Of a stretch of DNA of 64,000 bases, positions 48,520 through 58,459 are shown in pieces. The stretch's first letter is position 1. Every line of letters starts with the position of its first letter. The notes beneath the pieces are model-generated. The model did not search any database. It was not told the DNA's origin and saw only the letters and a list, made by a program, of their open reading frames with translations. The stretch is from Bacillota bacterium. GTDB taxonomy: Bacteria > Bacillota > Clostridia > Lachnospirales > Lachnospiraceae. The stretch covers positions 1 to 64,000 of the forward strand of contig JAEZKA010000065.1 in NCBI GenBank assembly GCA_023436225.1, written 5' to 3'. The translations under genes were made by a program, and so were the position numbers.

Positions 48520-49482
48520 TCATCCCTTAACCGCACCAATCATGATTCCCTTTTGGAAGTACCTTGATAAGAATGGATATACCAAAATAATCGGTATGAT
48601 AGATACCATCGCTACTGTGAATTTAATTGTACGGCCGCTTAATGCATCCTCCAGCATATTTTCTGTTAGTACCCCACCCGACTTCATTGCTGTTGCAAGG
48701 TTATTTGCTTTATTCAGATAGATATACAATACATACTGAAGAGTCTGCAGCTGAGGTTTATTTCCCATCAAAATCATTGAATCAATAAATGAGTTCCAAT
48801 GCCCCAAAGCACCAAATATTGCAATTGTTGCTAAGATGGGCTTGCATAAAGGAAATACAATCTTTCGAAAACGTACCAGATATCCGGCTCCATCAATTGC
48901 TGCACTCTCTTCCAATTCTGCAGGGATGGATTCTATATAGGTCTTAACCAAAATAATATTATAAGGTGCAACAATTGCCGGTATAATGTATGCAAAAAAG
49001 TTATTTGTAAGGCCTAACATAGACATATTCAGATACCAGGGAATTAAACCTGCGTTAAAATACATAGTAATGATTAGAAATCGATACCAGAACCTCCTCC
49101 CCCACATCTCCTTCTTGGTTACCAAATAACCACAAAAGGCAGAGGCAATCACCATCAATATCGTGCCAAGTATGGTTCGGGCAACTGTAACAATAACAGC
49201 CGTACCAAAGTTGCTAACATTTCTAAGAGCATAGTAATTATTCAAGTGAATGCCTTTTGGAATTAGTGTTATGATTCCGGCATTTGCCAGTTCATTATTA
49301 CTGATTGTATTTATAAATATGTAATAGAAGGGCAGGAAGCAAATAAATGTAAACAAACCGAAAAAAATATAATTAATTATATTAAAGGTGATATCTCCCG
49401 CTGAAAGGCGAAATTGTCTTTTGCGCTTTTTAAGCCTCTTACCTATCTTCTCTTCATCCATTTTCATTTCTTCAATTTTCAT
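48520..49482 (-). CDS. ABC sugar transporter permease, LplC/YtcP type
   Basis: 320 aa with six membrane helices. The inner-membrane EAA loop that docks the ATPase is visible as ESAAIDGAGYLVRFRKIVFPLCKP. The C-terminus ends in the usual GIMIGAVKG. The ATG at 49482 has GAGGTG upstream; an overlapping GTG four codons earlier is less likely. No ATPase gene lies in the locus, so it presumably uses a shared MsmK/UgpC-like ATPase encoded elsewhere. Confidence 0.93.
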   Translation of the reverse strand: MKIEEMKMDEEKIGKRLKKRKRQFRLSAGDITFNIINYIFFGLFTFICFLPFYYIFINTISNNELANAGIITLIPKGIHLNNYYALRNVSNFGTAVIVTVARTILGTILMVIASAFCGYLVTKKEMWGRRFWYRFLIITMYFNAGLIPWYLNMSMLGLTNNFFAYIIPAIVAPYNIILVKTYIESIPAELEESAAIDGAGYLVRFRKIVFPLCKPILATIAIFGALGHWNSFIDSMILMGNKPQLQTLQYVLYIYLNKANNLATAMKSGGVLTENMLEDALSGRTIKFTVAMVSIIPIILVYPFLSRYFQKGIMIGAVKG

Positions 49483-49547
49483 GAAGTAGTACACCTCTCA
49501 ATCTATAATATAGGCCTGGTTGTGTGCAGTTTTCATATGAAACAAAT

Positions 49548-50999
49548 TTATATGATGCTTTCCTTTCGTATCAGCTTCGACAGACCATTCGCAAAGAACA
49601 GAAGTATAACACTGATGATAGACTTAAGCATGCCAACCACGGTTGCCAGTGATATGTTAGAGGTACCTCCGGTTCCGAGACCTAAGGTATAAACATATAA
49701 GTCAAGCACCTCAATTGTAGATTTATTTGCTGCATTCTTAAATACATAGTACTGTTCCATTCCGTTATTGAGAATTCCGGCAATTGCCAGCATTAGTAAC
49801 ACGAAATAAGTAGGTAACAAGCCCGGTACCGTGATATACCACATTCGCTTAAAGCGCCCGGCTCCATCCACGGTGGCTGCCTCGTAAAGCTGCTGATCAA
49901 TACCACTGATTGCTGCCAGATAGATTATTGCTCCCCAGCCAAGTCCCTTCCAGATACCCCATGCAAGCATTTTTAGCCAGATGTTATCACCATCCAGTAA
50001 GAAGTTGATTCCGGAATCGATTACCCCCATATCGATCATAACTCTGTTAATCAACCCATCCGTTGCAAAAATCGCAAAGCCAAAGGCATATACAAGAACC
50101 CAGCTAATAAAATTCGGAATCGTGGTAACTGTCTGAACCACCTTGCGATATTTGTTTGCTTTGATTTCCGATAGAAATATCGCAAATGCCATACTCATCC
50201 AGGAAGTCGCAATTCCAAGTCCACTCATTGCTAAGGTATTTTTCATAACGCGAACAATATCATTTCTGGAGGAGGCATTCTCAAAAAGATAGGTAAACCA
50301 TTTTAATCCTACGAAATTATCACTTGTTAAATCTTTGCCTGGTTTATAGCTATAAAGACCATATCTCCAGCCCCATAAAGGTAAATAAGCAAAGATAAAA
50401 CAAAGTACCACAAAAGGTAACATCAGAAGGAACAAATAGTACTTCTGCTGCATCTCAAATCTTGTATTCTTCGGAGGCTTTTCCAATATCAGATATGTGG
50501 TCAATGACAAGATAGCAGTAAAAACAAGCATAATCATCAGTGCGGGTAGCGCAAAGGGAAGGCTTGGATCAACCTTTTTCAAATTGCTGCTCATAGTAAA
50601 CATATTGTAAGAAGCAAAGATTCCGAGTAATGAAATCCCTCCTACGAAACTACAAAGGAAGATCAGTAAGGTACTTAACTTTTTGAATTTAATCTCACCT
50701 AGGCTTAAGCAGCCCGCAATCCCCGAAATAACAATACAAATACAAGCAACCAGCGATGACAGGTTCAAGGTTTGTACCGCAGAAGCAGAGACCCATTCCT
50801 TAGCAAGTGCTCGCTTAAAACCGTTAGCCAATGTAGAATACGAAAATCCCGAGGTAAAGAAAGATATATTTTTATTTACCAGATCACTGACCTTAGCTGG
50901 ATTAAAAAAGGGCAGAAACATGCTAATAACAATAAGTAAGACCAATATTCTCGTGACACTTAAAAATAAATTTACTCTTGCAGCTCTTGTATCATGCAT
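49548..50999 (-). CDS. ABC sugar transporter permease, LplB/YteP type, with long N-terminal membrane extension
   Basis: 483 aa, against about 300 for the family. Residues about 185-483 are a standard permease with six helices and an EAA loop (EAATVDGAGRFKRMWYITVP). The first about 185 residues are extra: four predicted membrane helices (about 12-30, 70-92, 100-125, 145-168) and a short outer loop after the first. I do not recognise this extension. The ATG at 50999 has AAAGGAG at 8-bp spacing. It is the first ABC gene after the YesN-type regulator. Confidence 0.88.
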   Translation of the reverse strand: MHDTRAARVNLFLSVTRILVLLIVISMFLPFFNPAKVSDLVNKNISFFTSGFSYSTLANGFKRALAKEWVSASAVQTLNLSSLVACICIVISGIAGCLSLGEIKFKKLSTLLIFLCSFVGGISLLGIFASYNMFTMSSNLKKVDPSLPFALPALMIMLVFTAILSLTTYLILEKPPKNTRFEMQQKYYLFLLMLPFVVLCFIFAYLPLWGWRYGLYSYKPGKDLTSDNFVGLKWFTYLFENASSRNDIVRVMKNTLAMSGLGIATSWMSMAFAIFLSEIKANKYRKVVQTVTTIPNFISWVLVYAFGFAIFATDGLINRVMIDMGVIDSGINFLLDGDNIWLKMLAWGIWKGLGWGAIIYLAAISGIDQQLYEAATVDGAGRFKRMWYITVPGLLPTYFVLLMLAIAGILNNGMEQYYVFKNAANKSTIEVLDLYVYTLGLGTGGTSNISLATVVGMLKSIISVILLFFANGLSKLIRKESII

Positions 51000-51133
51000 T
51001 ATGTACACTCCTTTCGCATTATAATCGTGATTATATTTTATATGGAAAGGTTAAAAGAAAACACCCTAATATATGGATTGAAAACACCCCAATTTTTGGA
51101 TTTTTTTGTATCATAGAATATCAACACTTAGCC

Positions 51134-51210
51134 TGAAAATAACTTTTTTATTTTCACTATCATAATTTGCCTGCCCTTTGAAGTGTGAAAATAGCTTTTT
51201 ATTTTCACAC
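51134..51210 (-). other. two related hairpins between the response regulator and permease genes
   Basis: 51183-51210 (GTGTGAAAAT with ATTTTCACAC, 10 bp) starts at the last base of the response-regulator stop, and 51134-51156 (TGAAAAT with ATTTTCA) repeats it with a near-identical loop. The first may terminate or trim the regulatory mRNA. 51009-51133 has no clear promoter consensus. Confidence 0.5.
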
Positions 51211-52730
51211 TATTCCTTGTGTTTGAATTCTTTCGGGCTGATTCCAACATACTTTTTAAACTTTGAATAAAAATAATCAATATTACTATAACCCACCTGT
51301 TCCGATACCTGATACACCTTGAGGCCAGTTTCCAGTAATAGCTGCTTCGCATTTTCAATTCGTATATTGTCCAGAACATTATTAAAGCTCTCTCCCATCT
51401 CTTTTCGAAACACCTTACCAAGATAGGCACTGTTGTAATTGAAGATTTTTGCCATTGCTTCCAGCTTTAGATCTCGGCTATAATTTTTCTCCATATAGGC
51501 GATCATTCTTTTTACTACCGCATCCGTTGTAGAAGTCCCGATACATTTAGTAGCCTTGGTACAATAATCCTCCACCATCTCCATTAAACCTTCTAAACTT
51601 TCCACATGCTTTATTCCTTCAAGCAACTGTTCAATATCCGGAAACTCCTTCTTCTTATTCTCATATTTACGTTCTAATAAACTATGTAGGAGCCCCATGT
51701 TATGAATCACAAGAACCTTTACCTCAGATTCCTTCATCAGTTCATTCTTATAGCTATTCTTCAGATTACAGATTGTCTGATGAATTGCTATTTCATCTCC
51801 AACCTCAATCAGACTACAGAGTCGTTCCATAAAGTTACCGACTGTAAACAACCCGATTTGATTTAGAATATCAATACTTACAGCCTCACTGTCTTTATAT
51901 AAGAATTCATATTCGGTAAGCAACTTCGTACACTCATAGGAAAAGCTTAAATCTTCCCAGTTTGCTACATTATGTCCGATTGCGATAAAGAACCCCTCAC
52001 CATAGCTTCTCTTTACTCTCTCATTATTCTTCCTTAATACTGCAAGTATCTCCTGATATGGCCTTCCCTTACAGATCAAGACCAGTTTATCTTCAATGAT
52101 AAGCTTATCTATATCGGAAAGGTCCTTAAGCATCATCTCCTGTCTTTCCTTATTCTTTGCTATATCAATCTCCAAATAAGCCGCTTTCGTACTTAAGATT
52201 GCGGTACAAAAGGAATGATAATTGAAATCCATACCATAAAGCTTAATCTCCTTACAAAGGATTTCCTTCTCTGAAGAATGCTGAAGTAATCGATATAACA
52301 CCTCCTGCCTAGCTCTTATTTCGCTCAGAGTATAGTAATCATCCAGGTTTTTCTTCGCATCCAACTCAGCAAGAACCTCTTTTACATTTTCCAGTAATTC
52401 ATCTTCATCAATGGGTTTCAGCAAATAAGCACGCACACCCAGCGATACCGCTGATTTTGCAAAGTCGAAATCGGAATATCCGGTTAGAATGATGAATTTC
52501 CCTTCAAAACCCTCTTTCTTTGCTTCTCGAATCAGCTCAATCCCGCTTATTCCAGGCATTTTTACATCAACTAATACCAGATCGGGTGAAAAATCAAGTA
52601 CCTTTCTTAGCCCATCCTTACCATCTAGGCCTTCCGCACATATCTCGAAATTATACTTCTCCCAGGGAATTAGCTGTTTAATTCCAGCCCGAACCATAGG
52701 TTCATCATCAATGATCAATAATTGATACAT
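51210..52730 (-). CDS. YesN-type response regulator with AraC DNA-binding domain
   Basis: 506 aa. An N-terminal receiver (1-120) with the phosphorylated Asp55 in LVLVDVKMPG and the KPI lysine in YLLKPIDED; a linker of about 270 residues; and a C-terminal AraC double helix-turn-helix (about 405-505: LEAMAKIFNYNSAYLGKVFRK and VSEQVGYSNIDYFYSKFKKYVGISP). It partners the kinase encoded 21 bp upstream. Expected to activate the importer and glycosidase genes of this locus in response to extracellular sugar. Confidence 0.94.
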   Translation of the reverse strand: MYQLLIIDDEPMVRAGIKQLIPWEKYNFEICAEGLDGKDGLRKVLDFSPDLVLVDVKMPGISGIELIREAKKEGFEGKFIILTGYSDFDFAKSAVSLGVRAYLLKPIDEDELLENVKEVLAELDAKKNLDDYYTLSEIRARQEVLYRLLQHSSEKEILCKEIKLYGMDFNYHSFCTAILSTKAAYLEIDIAKNKERQEMMLKDLSDIDKLIIEDKLVLICKGRPYQEILAVLRKNNERVKRSYGEGFFIAIGHNVANWEDLSFSYECTKLLTEYEFLYKDSEAVSIDILNQIGLFTVGNFMERLCSLIEVGDEIAIHQTICNLKNSYKNELMKESEVKVLVIHNMGLLHSLLERKYENKKKEFPDIEQLLEGIKHVESLEGLMEMVEDYCTKATKCIGTSTTDAVVKRMIAYMEKNYSRDLKLEAMAKIFNYNSAYLGKVFRKEMGESFNNVLDNIRIENAKQLLLETGLKVYQVSEQVGYSNIDYFYSKFKKYVGISPKEFKHKE

Positions 52731-52751
52731 GCCCTGCTCCTTTCAAAGGAT

Positions 52752-53843
52752 TTACTGTCGGATATCTTCCGGCAACACGATTGTAACCTTTGTTCCTTTA
52801 TTCTCTTCGCTATCCACTTTAATTCCGTAGTCTGCTCCATATAAGAGTTTAATTCTCTGGTTTACATTATTGAGTCCGATATTGCTGCTATTTAACTTCC
52901 GGAAATCACTTAGATTCTCATTTATCTCCTCCAGCTTCTTGTGACTCATGCCAATACCATCATCAATCACTTGAATTACCAGATAGTCTTCCTTCTCAAC
53001 GATAATACGGATCTGTCCTTCTCCTTCCTTTGTCTCAAGACCATGAACAAAGGCATTCTCAACCACGGGTTGAATAATCAAAGGCATAATCTTCTGAAAT
53101 TCTATGTCACAACGGATGTCAATCTTATAATTGATCCGTTCTCCGAAACGATATTGTTGTATCTTTAGATAGTAATCCACTAGCTCAAGTTCAGACTTTA
53201 GGGTAACCAATTTATCTCCCACTTGAATATTTCTTCGCATGATTTTGGCAAGCATTTTAACTAATTCTTCTATCTCTGTCTCACCGTTACATCGGGCTTT
53301 CATCCGTATAGTCTCCAACGTATTATAAAGGAAGTGTGGGTTAATCTGGCTAGCAAGCATCTTAAATTCAACATCCTTCTGCCTGCTGTTAAGCTTCTCC
53401 TTCTGTACCTGCTCCTCATATACTGTAGTAATCAGCCTCTGTATGCTTTCAATCATAATATGTAGATCCTCGTACAGTTCACTGATTTCATCATGCTCCC
53501 TTGAATTCTCTGATATTTGAAAATCACCGGCAGCTGCTTGATGAAGACGTTCCTTAAATTCATTCAACCGCGTAACAAAGCGGTCCGTAAAAAATCCAAT
53601 TAGAATGATAGAACATAAGATACCTCCCATAAGGATAATCGTTCCAATGATAGTTTGGTCAGTGATGTATTTAGTAAATTCAACCGCATTTCGATCCATT
53701 GTAAGTGCTTGACCTGTACTATATCTCATGTAGAAGAATAGAAGTAATAAAGGTAGGATTTCGCAAAGAAGACAGACCACAAATAATCGTTTCATTCGCT
53801 TTATCTTACTAATCCTGATAAATAATTTTCTTAATCGTCCCAT
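52752..53843 (-). CDS. YesM-type sensor histidine kinase with minimal outer loop
   Basis: 363 aa. Two membrane helices (about 20-38 and 65-85) leave only about 26 residues outside the cell, followed by HAMP (about 86-138), a His_kinase segment with phosphorylated His170 in INPHFLYNTLE and an HATPase domain (QPVVENAFVHG, DDGIGMS, GIGLNNV-type SNIGLNNV). Most YesM proteins have a Cache sensor of over 200 residues outside, and are about 580 aa. Here ligand sensing may need a partner protein (inference). It lies 21 bp before the response regulator. Confidence 0.93.
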   Translation of the reverse strand: MGRLRKLFIRISKIKRMKRLFVVCLLCEILPLLLLFFYMRYSTGQALTMDRNAVEFTKYITDQTIIGTIILMGGILCSIILIGFFTDRFVTRLNEFKERLHQAAAGDFQISENSREHDEISELYEDLHIMIESIQRLITTVYEEQVQKEKLNSRQKDVEFKMLASQINPHFLYNTLETIRMKARCNGETEIEELVKMLAKIMRRNIQVGDKLVTLKSELELVDYYLKIQQYRFGERINYKIDIRCDIEFQKIMPLIIQPVVENAFVHGLETKEGEGQIRIIVEKEDYLVIQVIDDGIGMSHKKLEEINENLSDFRKLNSSNIGLNNVNQRIKLLYGADYGIKVDSEENKGTKVTIVLPEDIRQ

Positions 53844-53887
53844 ACTAATCCTCCATTTTGCTGCAAACCGATCAGCCCTCGCAGCAT

Positions 53888-56188
53888 CTATTCTTCTTTG
53901 GATGATTCTACAGTCACAAAATAGATTCTGTCCTTGATCATATGAAATGTCAGCTTGTTACCTTCCATATGAAAATCTATTTCATTACCCCAACTGTCAC
54001 GAATGCAATACCCCTTTGAGACTGCTTTTATCACACAATTGCGATCCTTTACGGAAAGAATACTTGCCTTAACAAATTGATGATTACTCCACTCCATATC
54101 AACGGTAAATCCTCCTCTGGCTCTCAACCCGGTTACTTTCCCATTCTTCCAGCCACTGGGCAGTGCAGGGAGGAAATGAAGCTCTTCATAATAGCTCTGT
54201 AGCAGCATCTCCAGTATTGCTGCTGTTCCACCAAAGTTACCGTCTATTTGAAAGATGTTCGGAGGATGAAGATCCAGTAAGCTCTCTGTAGTAAAATCTC
54301 CGATTAATCTACGAATATGCTCAAATGCTTGATCACCCTCCCCGAATCTTGCAAAAAGGCAGGCAATCCACGCTCGGCTCCAACCAGTATAACCGCCACC
54401 CGAAGCAAGTCGTTGCTCCAAGGACACTCTAGCCGCCTGAAACAGCTCAGGAGTACGCTCTGGATCAATCTGCTCTCCGGGGAATACACCAAACAGGTGT
54501 GACACATGACGATGGGACGGCTCAACCTCTTCGAATTCCTTATTCCATTCCAATAGCTGCCCCTTACTTCCGATTTGTAATGGCGGAAGATGCTCCAGTA
54601 TCTCATTCCAGATTTCTATCTTATCACTATCTACTTTTAGTAGCCTAGCAGCAGTTATGGCATGGGTAAGTAGATCCATAATTAACTCAATATCGATGGT
54701 CGCTGAAACACAGCTGGTTACAGGGTATTCACCCCCTCCGACAAAACGGTTTTCCGGTGACTGAGAAGGTATAATCTGATAAATACCGTTAGGATCCTTC
54801 ACCAGGAAATCTTCATAGAAGGCTGCGGCCTCCTTAATAAAGGGATATGCTCTCTCCTCCAAGTATTCCATATCCTGTCCATATTCATAATGCCACCATA
54901 GGTGTTGTGCCAGCCAGGCTGCCACCCCCACCCATACGGACCAACCATAGGTCTCCGGAGTTGCACAGCCCCATACATCGGAGGACAATGGCAACCAGAT
55001 TCCGTTACAGCCAAATAGCTTTTTTGCCGCATCCTTGCCATAGGGAATCATTTTCTCCAGATAGACAATTAACGACTCAGTATAATCTTCCAGATGCCCA
55101 TTCTCAGCCGGCCAATAATTCATCTGTAGGTTCACATCATAATGGTAATCGCAATCCCAGGCCGGCTCCAGCTCCTCACTCCATTTACCCTGAAGATTGG
55201 CCGGTAATTCACCGTTCGCAGAGGAGGCACAAAGAAGATATCTACCGTAATTAAAATATAAAATGGGTAGGGTAACATCGTTATTCCCTTCACGATAGGC
55301 TTTAATACGTTCGTTAGTCGGTATATAAGGCTCCTCCTCATATATATTTAAATAAAGCCTTCCATAATTTTTCTCATGCTCTATGATATTCTCTTTGTAT
55401 AACCGGTCCCAGGGTTTAATCGGGATCATTCGTCTCCTACATTCCTCAAGCGGCGCTTCCCCTTTTACATCAGTTCCGATATTTATGAATACCAGTATCT
55501 CTTTTGCATCCTCAACTCTTAGCCTACGCCCATCGATAGGAAATATTTTTCCGCCACGGATCTTCAGATCTGCTTTAATACTGAACTTCATTCCTTTATA
55601 AAAAGCTCCGTGTAGAATTATAGTTGCATTTCCCATATCATAGGTTACCTTACAGCGGGAATCAGGAATACGATCCAACCAGAAAACACCACTGATTAAA
55701 TCTTCTCTGGCATATATTCGGGTAATAATACAATCCTCGATCAGATGTCCGATTACTGTTCTGGCAATATGTCTCCCATCCGCATCATAGGATACCTTCA
55801 CTCTGGCACTCTCTAAATTAAGCTCCCTTTTGTAATTTGATACCACTCCCTGATCAATCGTATAATGGAAGTCACCTGCAGGCTGATAAGCATCCTCCAT
55901 CGACGGTTTGTCACTAATTCCACCATTACCGCCCCAGGCCTCATTGGCAAGCAGCGTTGCTTCCTCATATTTTTCCTCAAGAAGGAGCTTTCTTACCTTT
56001 GGCAAGAAGGAACTTCGGTCCATATTCTTACGATCCCTATGCTGCCCCACACAAAGCCATTCATGATTGAGCGCAATCCGCTCTTCACTAATTCCGCCAA
56101 GCACCATCCCTGCCAATCTTCCGGTCCCAATCGGTAATCCGCTCTGCCAGTCGCTCGCTGGACTTGTATACCATAATGTATGATTCAA
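53888..56188 (-). CDS. GH95-family glycoside hydrolase (probable alpha-L-fucosidase)
   Basis: 766 aa from a TTG at 56188. Typical GH95: N-terminal [21 protein letters not shown], then [17 protein letters not shown], the acid glutamate in SQSPEN (about Glu479), SHRHVSHL, and the aspartate in IDGNFGG (about Asp649). In the NIN pair before QMNYW, the first Asn is Asp ([10 protein letters not shown]), a change at one of the residues known to assist the water in B. bifidum AfcA. No signal peptide, so it is intracellular. GGAGG with 7-bp spacing favours the TTG; the open frame and another AGGAGG extend to 56287. It could instead be an alpha-L-galactosidase. Confidence 0.88.
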   Translation of the reverse strand: MNHTLWYTSPASDWQSGLPIGTGRLAGMVLGGISEERIALNHEWLCVGQHRDRKNMDRSSFLPKVRKLLLEEKYEEATLLANEAWGGNGGISDKPSMEDAYQPAGDFHYTIDQGVVSNYKRELNLESARVKVSYDADGRHIARTVIGHLIEDCIITRIYAREDLISGVFWLDRIPDSRCKVTYDMGNATIILHGAFYKGMKFSIKADLKIRGGKIFPIDGRRLRVEDAKEILVFINIGTDVKGEAPLEECRRRMIPIKPWDRLYKENIIEHEKNYGRLYLNIYEEEPYIPTNERIKAYREGNNDVTLPILYFNYGRYLLCASSANGELPANLQGKWSEELEPAWDCDYHYDVNLQMNYWPAENGHLEDYTESLIVYLEKMIPYGKDAAKKLFGCNGIWLPLSSDVWGCATPETYGWSVWVGVAAWLAQHLWWHYEYGQDMEYLEERAYPFIKEAAAFYEDFLVKDPNGIYQIIPSQSPENRFVGGGEYPVTSCVSATIDIELIMDLLTHAITAARLLKVDSDKIEIWNEILEHLPPLQIGSKGQLLEWNKEFEEVEPSHRHVSHLFGVFPGEQIDPERTPELFQAARVSLEQRLASGGGYTGWSRAWIACLFARFGEGDQAFEHIRRLIGDFTTESLLDLHPPNIFQIDGNFGGTAAILEMLLQSYYEELHFLPALPSGWKNGKVTGLRARGGFTVDMEWSNHQFVKASILSVKDRNCVIKAVSKGYCIRDSWGNEIDFHMEGNKLTFHMIKDRIYFVTVESSKEE

Positions 56189-56489
56189 ACCTTTTCCTCC
56201 ATTCAATCTATTTACGGTATGCCTTTTCTTCTCCGAAAATATCATTGTGGAATTAATTATAAACCTCCTAATCCGCTTTTTTAACATTAATTATTTTATA
56301 AGAAGTACTTGAATTATTATAGTTTAGTTGAGTTTAGCCTTATTATGAGTATTAGCCAAAGCAAATCACATACGCAGACCATACTTAATTTCGTAAGAAT
56401 GTTTCACGAACTTTATATTGTAATGAATAGCAAAGAAGGCCCTTGCATCAGCAAAGGCCTTCTTATTTCAGCTAAATTCTTCTTGGGTT
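56189..56489. other. GH95 upstream region with a terminator-like hairpin
   Basis: A 9-bp hairpin (AAGAAGGCC with GGCCTTCTT, 56433-56441/56456-56464) lies downstream of the Nudix gene on the minus strand and probably ends its mRNA. A TATAAT-like -10 on the minus strand is near 56316-56321, without a clear -35. No gene seen. Confidence 0.55.
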
Positions 56490-56912
56490 CTAACCTTCTA
56501 TAATATCAAGCTGATCAAATATTTTGTTATTCTCCAGATCATGAAGTATCCCTCTGGTTAGATATTTTTTCATGGTTTTTTTATCTGCCCAGATATATCT
56601 TTCATGTTCTTTCGATAAAGTGATACGATCACTAAAGCTATGGCATAGATAATTAAGAATTACTGTTTGTCTGTATTCCTTTGACTGGAAGGTGGATGCG
56701 TAGAGTAGCCGTTCCACCTTAACCATTAATCCTACCTCTTCCATAATCTCACGTTTCAGTCCGTCCTCTAAGTCTTCCCCAAACTCCAGTTTACCGCCTG
56801 CAAATTCCCAGGATCCGCTTCCTCTTATGTCTCCATAGGAACGTTGGATAATTAACACCTTACGGTTATAGATAATAATTGCTTTCAGTGCAACGACTAT
56901 TTTGTTCTCCAA
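56490..56912 (-). CDS. Nudix hydrolase (MutT-like)
   Basis: 140 aa. The Nudix box G-x5-E-x7-REUxEExGU is complete (GKLEFGEDLEDGLKREIMEE, then VGL, about 40-62), preceded by the SGSWEFAGG strand. It hydrolyses a nucleoside diphosphate linked to some group; MutT-type 8-oxo-dGTP cleaning or an NTP pyrophosphatase is possible but not decidable here. The start is TTG at 56912 behind AAGGAGG at 8-bp spacing. It is not part of the sugar locus by spacing or function. Confidence 0.9.
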   Translation of the reverse strand: MENKIVVALKAIIIYNRKVLIIQRSYGDIRGSGSWEFAGGKLEFGEDLEDGLKREIMEEVGLMVKVERLLYASTFQSKEYRQTVILNYLCHSFSDRITLSKEHERYIWADKKTMKKYLTRGILHDLENNKIFDQLDIIEG

Positions 56913-57022
56913 CCAGCCTTCCTCCTTCTGTAAAAAGACTACTACTAAATATAATAGTAATACTTTTTACGAGGTTTCGCAATATTTATAATGGTAAATT
57001 TTGCTGTAATTGTAGAAGAACA

Positions 57023-58087
57023 TTAAAAGAACCAATCGGTATTGATGTGGTATCTACCATTCTTCTCTTCCGCACCCAAGCCACTGAGGATAATTAAAAA
57101 CAAAGGAAAAGTCTGAATCCATAAAAGGGTCAGATCGGTTATACCATGAACCAGAGCTGCTGCTGTTATTGCTAGAATCAGGGATGCTATTATCATATTC
57201 TTCTCTTTAATTCTAGTATAAAGTAAGGATATATAATACTTGGCTAGAAACCATATAATTAGTATGCTTCCTACAATACCAAAATTAAGCAGCATATCCA
57301 GATAGATATTATGAGCATGGGGAATCATATTATTCTTGTAGGAGCTATCATAAATATAGCTAAAGGACATAAAGCCATGACCGAATAAGGGAGTTTCTTT
57401 TATCTGTTGGATAGCCTGAGCCCAGATTTTTTCTCGTAAATAAATTGTAATCCCCATATCGGATAGTCTTGGTATTATCGGTAGATCAAAACCGAAGATA
57501 GCAAGAATACCGAGACCAGCTGCAGACAGCCATAATATCAGTAAATGATAATATTTCAACATAAACAGCAGTACAGCAACACCGATAAATACTTCCACCC
57601 AGACAAACATACTTTTAGAAAGATACATACTGATGACATTGACCAATCCGACTAAGATATAGAATAACTTATTTCCCTGATTCGTCAGTATCTTATAGGC
57701 ACATATAATAATCACAGTTCCGACGATTGTACCAAAGTAATTAGGATGGGAGAACACCGATGCAATTCGGTGGCTGTGTCTGCCGTCAAAAATAATATTG
57801 ATCAGTTTCTCTAATATGGCATATCCTGCACTGGTTAGACTCATAATACAGATCAAATGGAGCACTCTTTCATAAAGCTCCTTCGTCATGACACTTCTCA
57901 TAAATAAGCCAAAAATTATTGCCATAATCATGCCGACTCCAACTAACAATCCAAGCCAGTTTTTATAGATAAATGGAATGATTAAAACATAACCAAAGAA
58001 TACCTTCAATAAATTGGAACCCTTATGAACGAATATCAGTTGTCTTGTGTATTTATTTAAAACAATATATGTAATAAGAAAAGCCAT
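57023..58087 (-). CDS. O-antigen ligase-like membrane protein, 5' end probably frameshifted
   Basis: 354 aa with about nine or ten membrane helices. The C-terminal HAHNIYLDMLLNFGIVG is the Wzy_C/O-antigen ligase signature. The annotated ATG at 58087 falls inside a membrane helix: the same frame continues upstream to a stop at 58225-58223 as hydrophobic, protein-like sequence (SFAAVSIFLPYVLSAIVMAF) with no ATG, GTG or TTG. A second frame (58053-58280) holds a polar N-terminus. A frameshift, real or from sequencing, is likely. Role: polymerising or attaching a surface polysaccharide. Confidence 0.75.
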   Translation of the reverse strand: MAFLITYIVLNKYTRQLIFVHKGSNLLKVFFGYVLIIPFIYKNWLGLLVGVGMIMAIIFGLFMRSVMTKELYERVLHLICIMSLTSAGYAILEKLINIIFDGRHSHRIASVFSHPNYFGTIVGTVIIICAYKILTNQGNKLFYILVGLVNVISMYLSKSMFVWVEVFIGVAVLLFMLKYYHLLILWLSAAGLGILAIFGFDLPIIPRLSDMGITIYLREKIWAQAIQQIKETPLFGHGFMSFSYIYDSSYKNNMIPHAHNIYLDMLLNFGIVGSILIIWFLAKYYISLLYTRIKEKNMIIASLILAITAAALVHGITDLTLLWIQTFPLFLIILSGLGAEEKNGRYHINTDWFF

Positions 58088-58459
58088 AACGATTGCGGAT
58101 AATACATATGGTAGAAAGATAGATACTGCCGCAAAGGAAATAATGTTGGAACAAGTTAAGGTAAGGTCTAAACGACGCTTTAGTACGATAGGTTCTATTG
58201 TTAACGCCTTCTTTCTGATTATTCAAATTAAGTTTATGATCGGTCAAGGTTCTGTCTATATGTTCATAAAGTAGCTGCAATCTTTGATATTCTTATGGTC
58301 AAGCATGTATTTTAGCACATAATCACAAAAAAAGCAAATATATTTCCTTCCAATCGAATATTAAATATACAAATTGACTAAAAGCATAGAAACCGGACCC
58401 TACAAATCGGATCCGGTTAAGTATTCATATTGTCTGGCATATCGATGGTATCTGATCTG

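Noticed and set aside
58053..58280. Separate small gene upstream of the O-antigen-ligase-like gene
   Set aside because: The TTG start has no ribosome site and the frame overlaps hydrophobic coding sequence in the other frame; it more likely holds the displaced N-terminus of the same gene.
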